5,789 nt of DNA. Source: Acidimicrobiia bacterium. GTDB lineage: Bacteria > Actinomycetota > Acidimicrobiia > Spongiisociales > UBA5794. Below the pieces are notes generated by a model that was not told the DNA's origin, ran no database searches, and saw only the letters and a program-made list of their open reading frames with translations. Below are positions 1-5,735 of this stretch, piece by piece (the stretch's first letter is position 1; each line of letters begins with the position of its first letter). The DNA lies in NCBI GenBank assembly GCA_029934555.1, contig JAOZMA010000154.1, positions 1 to 5,789 on the forward strand, given 5' to 3'. The translations under genes and the position numbers were made by a program.

Positions 1-39
1 GGTGCTGCGGGTGGACCGGCCATGGTCGTCGGAGGCTAG
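1..39 (+). CDS. Possible C-terminal tail of an upstream gene (partial)
   Basis: Reading frame 1 is open from the window edge to a TAG at 37-39 and gives the tail GAAGGPAMVVGG. The Gly/Ala-rich, hydrophobic composition is compatible with a real protein end. The inverted repeat at 96-122 would suit a terminator for a gene finishing here. Twelve residues are too few to name a family. Frame 2 also stays open to a TAG near 92, so the choice of frame is uncertain. Confidence 0.35.
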   Translation, partial: GAAGGPAMVVGG

Positions 40-95
40 GCGCCGCCCCGACGCTGCGGACACCGCCATTCCGCGGGCCCACACCGCCAAATAGG

Positions 96-122
96 ACGCC
101 GCGTACCCTGGGTACGCGGCGT
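96..122 (+). terminator. Perfect 13-bp inverted repeat, probable intrinsic terminator
   Basis: The left arm ACGCCGCGTACCC (96-108) is exactly complementary to the right arm GGGTACGCGGCGT (110-122) around a single central T. As RNA this folds to a stem of about 12 bp with a 3-nt loop, very stable and GC-rich. Only a weak T stretch follows (GTGTTCG), as is common for terminators in high-GC actinobacteria. It lies between the possible upstream gene end (39) and the lipoprotein start (200). Because the repeat is symmetric it could act in both directions. A dimeric repressor operator is the main alternative, since it lies about 30 bp upstream of a possible -10 element at 153-158. Confidence 0.65.
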
Positions 123-152
123 GTTCGATGTGCCGGTCGGTGGTGCGTCGTG

Positions 153-192
153 TACGCTCGACCGTGACACGGGGTGGCATCGGAGAAAGGGG
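153..192 (+). promoter_or_regulatory. Possible -10 element and Shine-Dalgarno for the lipoprotein gene
   Basis: TACGCT at 153-158 fits the TAnnnT form of a housekeeping -10 element, with TG directly before it. I see no good -35 at the right distance. The stretch GGAGAAAGGGG (182-192) is purine-rich and ends 7 bases before the ATG at 200, a strong ribosome binding site. It is the reason for choosing 200 as the start rather than the in-frame ATG at 128. The ribosome site is well supported; the -10 is a weak guess. Confidence 0.4.
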
Positions 193-199
193 CGTCCCG

Positions 200-775
200 A
201 TGAGGTATCGAAGAGGTCTGGCATTCTTGGTTGTGTTCGTACTTGCACTTGCAGCGTGTTCATCGGGTGCCGACGACACCACCACCACGACGTCCACGAC
301 ATTCCCCACGGCGACAACGGCAGCGACCACGACGCTGCCGGCCGTCACGACTACTTCGTCGACGACCACCACGACCTCTCCATACGGTGGAGCGACGCTC
401 CTGACGACCGTCATCCAACAGGAGCTTCGGATCCTCGGATACTTCCACGGCGAACCTGACGGGATCCTCGGGCCGGTGACCGAGGAAGCGCTCAAGGAGT
501 TCCAGACCGAGGCGGGCATCACCGTCGACGGTGACTACGGTCCGGAGACCTACATCGCTCTTGCAGATGCGCTTGAAGCCGACGAAGAGTTCATCACCAC
601 GGTCCAGGAGGACCTCATGGAGTTGAAGCTCTATCCGGGTCCCGCCGACGGCGACTACGGCTCAGGAACGGTGAAGGGTATCGAGGCGCTCCAGGAGCAG
701 TGCGATATCGACGTCGATGGCCGATTCACACCGCAGACGCACCTCTGTCTCGAAGCCGAGATGGATCGACTCTGA
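200..775 (+). CDS. Peptidoglycan-binding lipoprotein with two PGBD repeats
   Basis: Predicted 191-residue secreted lipoprotein. A basic N-terminus (MRYRR) and hydrophobic stretch (residues 7-19) lead to the lipobox L17-A18-A19-C20, so Cys20 should be lipidated and the protein anchored on the outer face of the membrane. Residues 26-60 form a low-complexity linker, mostly threonine, likely an extended and possibly O-glycosylated spacer. Two PG_binding_1-type repeats follow, at about 68-121 and 131-184. Each has the leucine-rich helix, a glycine/aspartate turn (EPDGILGP; PADGDYGS) and an aromatic or hydrophobic helix such as LKEFQTEAGI, followed by VDGDYGPET or VDGRFTPQT. Cys168 and Cys183 in the second repeat could form a disulfide. 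There is no catalytic domain, so it probably acts as a wall anchor or sensor. The start at 200 is set by a strong ribosome site; the ATG at 128 would place a long charged segment before the signal peptide. The racemase gene begins 13 bases after its stop. Confidence 0.88.
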   Translation: MRYRRGLAFLVVFVLALAACSSGADDTTTTTSTTFPTATTAATTTLPAVTTTSSTTTTTSPYGGATLLTTVIQQELRILGYFHGEPDGILGPVTEEALKEFQTEAGITVDGDYGPETYIALADALEADEEFITTVQEDLMELKLYPGPADGDYGSGTVKGIEALQEQCDIDVDGRFTPQTHLCLEAEMDRL

Positions 776-788
776 TCGAGAGAGCGGT

Positions 789-1922
789 GTGAGCACCACG
801 CCACTTGACGGTCTTACGGTCGTCGAGCTTGCCGGTCTAGGGCCCGTGCCGTTCGCCGGGATGATCCTCGCGGGGTTGGGTGCCGAGGTGATCCGTGTCG
901 ACCGACCCGGTGGCCCTCCCATGCCCGACCCTTTCGATGGTGCCCTTGGTCGGGGGAAGCGATCGATCGCTCTCGATCTCAAGAAGCCGGAGGCCGTCGA
1001 CATCGTTCTCAGGCTCGTCGCCGGGGCCGATGTTCTGCTCGAGGGCTATCGACCTGGTGTGGTCGAACGGCTCGGTGTCGGCCCCGATGACTGCCTCGCT
1101 GCGAACCCCGAGCTCGTATACGGTCGTATGACCGGATGGGGAGCCGACGGCCCGTACGCATCGATGGCGGGTCACGACATCAACTACACCGGTCTCAGCG
1201 GCGCGCTCCACGCGATCGGCGCCTCCGAGCAGCCGGCGCCGCCGCTGAACCTGGTTGCAGACAACGGGGGAGGTGCCATGTATCTCGTGGCAGGGGTCCT
1301 CGCTGCGATCCACGACCGCGATCGCTCGGGCGGCGCGGTGGTCGATGCCTCCATGATCGAAGGCGCTGCGTCTCTCATGGCACCGTTCTATGAGATGAGC
1401 GCCAACGGACTCTGGGAGGATCGCCGTGATGCCAACCTCCTCGACGGCAACGCCCCCTTCTACACGACCTATCGAACCAGCGACGACAGATGGATGGCGG
1501 TCGGTCCGCTCGAACCGGCGTTCTACGCCGAACTGCTGAGCGGACTCGCCCTCGACCCTGCCGAACTCCCCGGCCAGTACGACAAGGGACGATGGCCTGA
1601 GCTCCGCCGCTCGATCGCGGATGCCTTCGCCCAACGAACCCGGGCCGAGTGGGAGAGCGTGTTCGATGGAACAGATGCCTGCGTAACGCCGGTGCTGTCC
1701 ATCGCCGAGGCCCCGGAGCACCCGCAGAACATCGCCCGCCGGGTCTTCGGCGGGCCCGCCGATCATCGCCTGCCGAACCCAACTCCTCGTATCGATGGTG
1801 GCGATCCTCCTGCCCTCACCGACTCGCCACCGATCGGGGGCGACACGGATGAGATCCTCACCCGGCTCGGATACGACAACGATCGCATCCGGGTGCTGCG
1901 CGATGCCCGGGTGGTGTCGTGA
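789..1922 (+). CDS. mcr: Alpha-methylacyl-CoA racemase (CaiB/BaiF CoA-transferase family III)
   Basis: Predicted 377-residue cytoplasmic enzyme that interconverts (2R)- and (2S)-methylacyl-CoA thioesters, letting branched-chain fatty acids or sterol side chains enter beta-oxidation. The N-terminal block VVELAGLGPVPFAGMILA (11-28), followed by GAEVIRVDRP, is the CoA-binding signature of the family. Racemase hallmarks are present: GRMTGWGADGPYASMAGHDINY (in two parts, 112-121 and 122-133) with His129, NLVADNGGGAMYL with Asp158, and GPLEPAFYAELL with Glu242. These match His126, Asp156 and Glu241 of Mycobacterium tuberculosis MCR, so the active site looks complete. The length is normal for the family. 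I chose GTG at 789 because it is 13 bases after the lipoprotein stop and places the conserved domain near residue 8; the in-frame ATG at 717 would overlap the lipoprotein by 59 bases with non-conserved sequence. Other family III CoA-transferases are the alternative, but the AGHDINY and LEPAFY motifs favour a racemase. The substrate is unknown. Confidence 0.92.
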   Translation: MSTTPLDGLTVVELAGLGPVPFAGMILAGLGAEVIRVDRPGGPPMPDPFDGALGRGKRSIALDLKKPEAVDIVLRLVAGADVLLEGYRPGVVERLGVGPDDCLAANPELVYGRMTGWGADGPYASMAGHDINYTGLSGALHAIGASEQPAPPLNLVADNGGGAMYLVAGVLAAIHDRDRSGGAVVDASMIEGAASLMAPFYEMSANGLWEDRRDANLLDGNAPFYTTYRTSDDRWMAVGPLEPAFYAELLSGLALDPAELPGQYDKGRWPELRRSIADAFAQRTRAEWESVFDGTDACVTPVLSIAEAPEHPQNIARRVFGGPADHRLPNPTPRIDGGDPPALTDSPPIGGDTDEILTRLGYDNDRIRVLRDARVVS

Positions 1923-2077
1923 ACACCTGGGTTCCGGACCGTGACGAACGGCGTGAGGAGCGAGTTCGCACGGTGAAGGACCGGGTCGAGCGGGGCCAGT
2001 ATCGGGTGCCCGCAGCGGAGGTCGCCGACGCAGTGATCGAGTGGTACCGCAGGATCGATCCGCCTAGTCAGAGGTGA
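1919..2077 (+). CDS. Small FlgM-like protein, possible anti-sigma factor
   Basis: A 52-codon frame starts at GTG 1919, whose last two bases begin the racemase stop TGA (4-nt GTGA overlap), and ends at TGA 2075. The start of the protein is VNTWVPDRDERREERV. The core (residues 15-43) reads RVRTVKDRVERGQYRV, then PAAEVADAVIEWY. This follows the FlgM C-terminal pattern: helix, G-x-Y-x-V turn, then VADA-hydrophobic helix, the part that binds the flagellar sigma factor (FliA/sigma-28). About 77 percent of its codons end in G or C, as in neighbouring genes, which supports real coding. No clear Shine-Dalgarno is seen; translation is probably coupled to the racemase. It is shorter than typical FlgM (about 90-100 residues), lacking the usual disordered N-terminal half. 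Its last 14 bases overlap the end of the convergent DUF368 gene. The family match is from motif memory only, and no flagellar gene is in view, so the partner sigma factor is unknown. Confidence 0.62.
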   Translation: MNTWVPDRDERREERVRTVKDRVERGQYRVPAAEVADAVIEWYRRIDPPSQR

Positions 2078-2996
2078 GTTCGTCCACCTCATCATCGATG
2101 GTCTGGTGGCCGATCATGCGACCAAGAGCTTCGATACCGAGTACGAGAACGAACCCCAGGAACGCGGCGCCGAGAGCGCTGAGACCGTCTTCGCCGGGGG
2201 CGTGGATCGCCGTGCTGTCGACACCGAGCGGCCACGGCCACAGCACGCGAAGCGATCCGAGCATCAAGCCGATAAGCGCCGCCATCACCGAGTTGTAGTG
2301 GTCGCGCAGCGCCCGGTGGAGGACCTGGGAGAACAATGCCAACCCGATGACCGCTCCGACGGTGAAGATGATCAGCGAGGCGAAGTCCCTGGACGTGACG
2401 GCTGAGAGCAGAGGTCCGTACATACCGAGCGTCACAAGGATGAACGATCCACTGATACCGGGGAGAATCATGGCGCAGATCGCGATCGCCCCTGAACCGA
2501 AGAACGCCCACATCGCAGGATCGGCGACCTGTGCGGCGGTCTCGCTCGATGTGCTCTCACGCAACCCGAGCAGCACGAACACTGTCAATCCCACACCGGC
2601 GATGATGGCCACCCGGCGCACGTCGCGAACGGTGAGAAGCTTCCACGCGATCACCGCCGAACCGGCCACGAGTCCGAGGAAGAGTGCGGCCATCAACACG
2701 GCGTAATCGTGGAGCAGCCGTTCGAGCAGGTGGGCCAGCGTGATGATCGCCAGTCCGATGCCCGCTCCGAGGGGCAGGATGAACCACCAGTCGACCTTCC
2801 GGAGCCAGGCAACGCCGCCGGAGAAATCGAGACGGAGGAACGAACCCAGTGCGGAGCTGCCTGCTCGTACCGAGGCGACCAGTCGCTCGTAAATGCCGAG
2901 GACGAGCGCGATGGTTCCCCCGGACACGCCGGGGACGATGTCGGCGGCACCCATGAGGAAACCGCGAAGGAGCGACCAAGGAATCTCGCGAATCAC
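2064..2996 (-). CDS. popT: DUF368 membrane protein, PopT-type polyprenyl-phosphate translocase
   Basis: Predicted 310-residue polytopic membrane protein. DUF368 proteins (PopT) have been linked to returning undecaprenyl phosphate, the lipid carrier of peptidoglycan and teichoic acid synthesis, from the outer to the inner leaflet. The diagnostic first motif MGAADIVPGVSGGTIALVLG (15-34) ends in IYERL, and a related second motif ICAMILPGISGSFILVTLG (173-191) lies in the other half. This suggests two inverted halves with re-entrant loops. Hydrophobic segments fall at about 71-91, 97-119, 128-145, 163-190, 206-226, 235-253 and 272-292. The tail (300-310) is acidic and cytosolic in style. The GTG start at 2996 gives VIREIPWSLLRG ahead of the first motif, as usual for the family. 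Further upstream the frame stays open but runs antisense through dtd, so it is not coding. No Shine-Dalgarno precedes the GTG, which suggests a leaderless transcript. The gene stands alone on the minus strand, divergent from dtd. Confidence 0.9.
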   Translation of the reverse strand: MIREIPWSLLRGFLMGAADIVPGVSGGTIALVLGIYERLVASVRAGSSALGSFLRLDFSGGVAWLRKVDWWFILPLGAGIGLAIITLAHLLERLLHDYAVLMAALFLGLVAGSAVIAWKLLTVRDVRRVAIIAGVGLTVFVLLGLRESTSSETAAQVADPAMWAFFGSGAIAICAMILPGISGSFILVTLGMYGPLLSAVTSRDFASLIIFTVGAVIGLALFSQVLHRALRDHYNSVMAALIGLMLGSLRVLWPWPLGVDSTAIHAPGEDGLSALGAAFLGFVLVLGIEALGRMIGHQTIDDEVDELTSD

Positions 2997-3065
2997 GGCG
3001 GCGAGTGTAGATGCGGCGTTCTTTATCCGGTGTACCGTGCACTCTGAGCCAACCAGGGAGACCCG
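2997..3065. promoter_or_regulatory. Divergent intergenic region between DUF368 gene and dtd
   Basis: This 69-bp gap must hold the promoters for both directions. On the minus strand, TACACT (3009 down to 3004) fits a -10 element and ends 7 bases before the GTG at 2996. That is the spacing expected when transcription begins at the start codon itself. On the plus strand, TACCGT (3033-3038) is a weak -10 candidate for dtd, followed by the ribosome site AGGGAG (3055-3060), 5 bases before the ATG at 3066. No convincing -35 hexamer is visible on either strand. The ribosome site is secure; the promoter elements are suggestions. Confidence 0.4.
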
Positions 3066-3521
3066 ATGCGCATCGTCTTGCAGCGAGTCAGTCGATCCGC
3101 AGTCGAGGTGGATGGAGAGATCACGGGGAAGATCGGAATCGGTCTCCTCGCCCTGGTCGGTGTTGCCGAAGGGGACACCGAGGCCGATGCGCTCGTCGGG
3201 GCAGCGAAGACGGTCGGCATGCGCATCTTCCCTGACGAAGAGGCAAAGATGAACCGCAGCGTTGCGGACATCGGGGGATCGGTCCTCGTCGTGTCCCAGT
3301 TCACTCTTCTGGCCGACGTTCGCAAGGGGCGTCGCCCCGCTTTCACTGCGGCGGCACGACCGGACGATGCGGTCCCGGTTCTCACCGCGTTCACCAAGGC
3401 GATCGAGGACGATGGCGTGCACGTCGAGCACGGACGCTTCGGCGCCCGGATGGAGGTCGACCTGCTCAACGATGGCCCGGTGACGATCGTGTTCGATGTA
3501 CATGATGGGAGGATCAGATGA
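3066..3521 (+). CDS. dtd: D-aminoacyl-tRNA deacylase
   Basis: Predicted 151-residue cytoplasmic enzyme that hydrolyses the ester bond of D-aminoacyl-tRNA (and Gly-tRNA-Ala), freeing tRNA and keeping D-amino acids out of proteins. The start MRIVLQRVSRSAVEVDG is typical. Both family signatures are intact: SQFTLLAD (77-84) with the active-site SQxT, and NDGPVT (135-140) with the Gly137-cis-Pro138 dipeptide that rejects L-aminoacyl groups across the dimer. KGRRPAFTAAARP (87-99) and FGARMEVDLL (125-134) are also as expected. The length is a few residues above the common 145. The ATG has a good AGGGAG site. The stop overlaps the acylase start as ATGA (3518-3521), so the two are very likely co-transcribed and translationally coupled. 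dtd is usually a stand-alone housekeeping gene, so an acylase as partner is uncommon. Confidence 0.96.
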   Translation: MRIVLQRVSRSAVEVDGEITGKIGIGLLALVGVAEGDTEADALVGAAKTVGMRIFPDEEAKMNRSVADIGGSVLVVSQFTLLADVRKGRRPAFTAAARPDDAVPVLTAFTKAIEDDGVHVEHGRFGARMEVDLLNDGPVTIVFDVHDGRIR

Positions 3522-5695
3522 AGATCAAGGGCACTGTCCCCGATGGCGTCACGCTGACACGGGACGACTATGGGGTCCCCCACATTCAGGCGGGCGACCT
3601 TGCCGGCGCCTACTGGGGGATGGGTTACGCCCATGCGCGAGATCGGGCGATGCAGATGGGTCTGATGCGGCTCCTCGGGCAGGGCCGTGTGGCGGAATGC
3701 CTCGATGGCAGCACCGACTCGGTCGAAGCCGACCGGTTCTTCCGACGGATGAACTGGTACGGGAACACCGCGGCTCAGGTCGACGCTCTCACGCCCGAAA
3801 CCAAGCAACTCATCGACGCGTACTGTGCCGGCGTCAATGTCCGCTTCGCGGAGACCAGGCCATGGGAGTTCCGGGCGCTCGGCTACCGGCCCGAGCCGTG
3901 GACCGTCGCCGATGTGTTGCTCATGGCGCGCATGACCGGCTATCTCACGCTCGCCACCTCGCAGGCTGAGATCGAGCGTCTCTTCGTCGAGATGATCCAG
4001 GCGGGTGTCGATGACGAGCGCCTCGGAACGCTCTTCCCGGGGTGCATGCAACTCCTCGACCGCGACCTGCTCCAGAAAGTGAAGCTCAACGAGCGGGTTG
4101 TGCCCGACTCGGTCAAGTGGAACGTCGGCGGTCCGCGGATGATGGCATCGAACAACTGGGCCGTGTCGGCCGAGCGGTCGGCGACAGGACATGCCCTGCT
4201 CGCCAACGACCCGCACCTCGAGGTCAACCGCCTCCCCGGCGTCTGGGTTGAACAGGTCATCGAACTTCCCGACGACACGATCTTCACGGCGAACATGCCG
4301 GGCCTTGCCGGACCGCTGGTCGGGAGGAAAGACGATCTTGCCTGGGGAGCGACGTACGCCTTCATGGATGCCGTTGACTCGTGGATCGAGGACTGTCGCG
4401 ACGGGGAGTTCCGGCGCGAAGACCACTTCGAGCCGTTCACGGTACGGCGTGAGCAGATTCTCGTGAAGAAGGGCGAGTCGGTCGAGGTGGTGTTCTACGA
4501 GAATCTGCACGGCGTCCTCGACGGGGACCCCTTCGTTTCCGGTTTCTACCTTGCGACACGCTGGGCCCCGTCCGATTCCGGTGCAGCGACGCTCAACGCC
4601 GTCACCGACATCTGGACCGCGCGGACCGTCGAAGAGGCCCAGGAGGTCTTCGGTCGGCTCGAGACGGCGTGGAACTGGGTGTTCGCCGACAGCTCCGGAC
4701 GGATCGGGTATCAGATGTCTGGCCAACTCCCGATCCGTGACGAAGAAGCGACCGGATGTGTACCGATGCCGGGGTGGGACCCACGTTGGGACTGGCGTGG
4801 GTTCGTCGAACCTATGGATCTACCCGGCGTCCTCGATCCGCCGGAGGGGTTCATCGTCACGGCCAATAACGACTTGAACCACCTGGGGGCGACGGACCCG
4901 ATCAACATGCCGATGGGCGACTACCGGGCCCGCAGAATCTCAGGTCTTCTCACAGGAGAGCCGGTTGATCTGGAGAGGTTCCAACGCATCCACCAGGACA
5001 CGTACTCGCTCCAGGCGGAAGAGATGATGGCCATTCTGACGCCGGTGCTTCCCGACTCACCGATCGGTGAGCGTCTCGGATCGTGGGACTACCGGTATGA
5101 GTCGGATTCGAAAGGCGCCGTGCTCTTCGAGGCCTTCTACCGCGAACTCCTGGTCGAGATGTTCGCACCGGCCGGCATGGGCCAGCCGGTGATCGATCAC
5201 CTCATCGACACGACCGGAGTGTTCATCGATTTCTACCGAAACTTCGATCACATCCTCCTCTCGCCCGAGTCGCCGTGGCTGGGTGATCGTGAGTTGAGCG
5301 AGGTCTATCGCAAGGCGTTCGATCGTGTGGACCCGGACGAGGACCGCCGATGGGGCGATGTGAACCGGGTGACGCTCACGCACATCCTGCTCGGAGGCAA
5401 GGCGCCCGGGTGGGCCGGTTTCGACGTCGGGCCGATCGAGATCAAAGGAGGAAGAGCCACACCACACCAGGGCCAGATCTACGAGAGCGCCGGACGCACA
5501 ACGAGCTTCGCTCCGTCGCTGCGATTGATGGTCGACATGGGTCAGCCCGGGGCGCAGACGGCGCTCGCCGGGGGTCCATCGGATCGACGGTTCTCGAAGT
5601 GGTACACGTCAGACCTCGATCGGTGGCAGCGCGGCGAGTACAAGACCCTCCGCCGCCTCGACGAAACAGGGGGAGAACGGGGAAGTACTGCGTAG
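3518..5695 (+). CDS. Penicillin acylase (S45) family Ntn hydrolase
   Basis: Predicted 725-residue member of the S45 family: self-cleaving N-terminal-nucleophile amidases acting on beta-lactams, N-acyl-homoserine lactones or other N-acyl compounds. The alpha part opens with VTLTRDDYGVPHIQAGD (11-27) and GYAHARDRAMQMGLMR (36-51). The cleavage site is MMA|SNNWAVS, making Ser211 the new N-terminus and nucleophile. His233 in LLANDPHL lies at beta-chain position 23, where a histidine is found in cephalosporin and AHL acylases but glutamine in E. coli penicillin G acylase. DAVD (284-287) matches the calcium-site D-x-V-D, and Asn386 in TAWNWVFAD fits the oxyanion-hole asparagine. The C-terminal IYESAGRTTSFAPSLRLMVD and FSKWYTSDLDRWQRGEY blocks are family-typical. 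The start has a strong GGGAGG site (3507-3512). Most family members are exported, but this one has no signal peptide, and an in-frame TGA at 3503-3505 rules out an upstream extension. No obvious long spacer peptide is seen before Ser211. Substrate unknown; no antibiotic function should be assumed. Confidence 0.93.
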   Translation: MKIKGTVPDGVTLTRDDYGVPHIQAGDLAGAYWGMGYAHARDRAMQMGLMRLLGQGRVAECLDGSTDSVEADRFFRRMNWYGNTAAQVDALTPETKQLIDAYCAGVNVRFAETRPWEFRALGYRPEPWTVADVLLMARMTGYLTLATSQAEIERLFVEMIQAGVDDERLGTLFPGCMQLLDRDLLQKVKLNERVVPDSVKWNVGGPRMMASNNWAVSAERSATGHALLANDPHLEVNRLPGVWVEQVIELPDDTIFTANMPGLAGPLVGRKDDLAWGATYAFMDAVDSWIEDCRDGEFRREDHFEPFTVRREQILVKKGESVEVVFYENLHGVLDGDPFVSGFYLATRWAPSDSGAATLNAVTDIWTARTVEEAQEVFGRLETAWNWVFADSSGRIGYQMSGQLPIRDEEATGCVPMPGWDPRWDWRGFVEPMDLPGVLDPPEGFIVTANNDLNHLGATDPINMPMGDYRARRISGLLTGEPVDLERFQRIHQDTYSLQAEEMMAILTPVLPDSPIGERLGSWDYRYESDSKGAVLFEAFYRELLVEMFAPAGMGQPVIDHLIDTTGVFIDFYRNFDHILLSPESPWLGDRELSEVYRKAFDRVDPDEDRRWGDVNRVTLTHILLGGKAPGWAGFDVGPIEIKGGRATPHQGQIYESAGRTTSFAPSLRLMVDMGQPGAQTALAGGPSDRRFSKWYTSDLDRWQRGEYKTLRRLDETGGERGSTA

Positions 5696-5707
5696 GACGC
5701 AATACGA

Positions 5708-5735
5708 GGACACCCGGATAGGCGGGTTCCTGTCC
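5708..5735 (+). terminator. Hairpin after the acylase gene, possible terminator
   Basis: Twelve bases after the acylase stop, GGACA-CCCG (5708-5716) can pair with CGGG (5723-5726) and TGTCC (5731-5735), leaving a 6-base loop and a 4-base bulge (TTCC). The position directly behind a long gene fits transcription termination of the dtd-acylase unit. No T tract follows, so if it terminates it does so in the U-less manner proposed for high-GC bacteria. It could also be part of a larger structured or repeated element continuing to the window edge. Confidence 0.4.

Noticed and set aside
121..459. A 112-codon plus-strand frame overlapping the lipoprotein start
   Set aside because: It is out of frame with the lipoprotein, His/Asp-rich from reading threonine codons in another frame, and has no ribosome site.
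717..788. Earlier ATG start for the racemase
   Set aside because: It would overlap the lipoprotein gene by 59 bases and add 24 non-conserved, charged residues. GTG 789 fits the family start and the operon spacing.
837..1766. A 309-codon minus-strand frame opposite the racemase gene
   Set aside because: The racemase has its complete set of catalytic motifs on the plus strand; the opposite frame shows no motif or ribosome site.
2997..3503. N-terminal extension of the DUF368 protein up to an ATG at 3503
   Set aside because: The extra 169 residues lie antisense to dtd, have no family similarity and are not hydrophobic. DUF368 proteins normally begin about 10-15 residues before the first motif, matching GTG 2996.
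3023..4726. A 567-codon open frame on the minus strand, antisense to dtd and the acylase
   Set aside because: The plus-strand genes have clear family motifs and ribosome sites across the whole stretch. The minus frame is rich in Arg, His, Asp and Glu with no recognisable motif, as expected for an antisense shadow in high-GC DNA where stop codons are rare.
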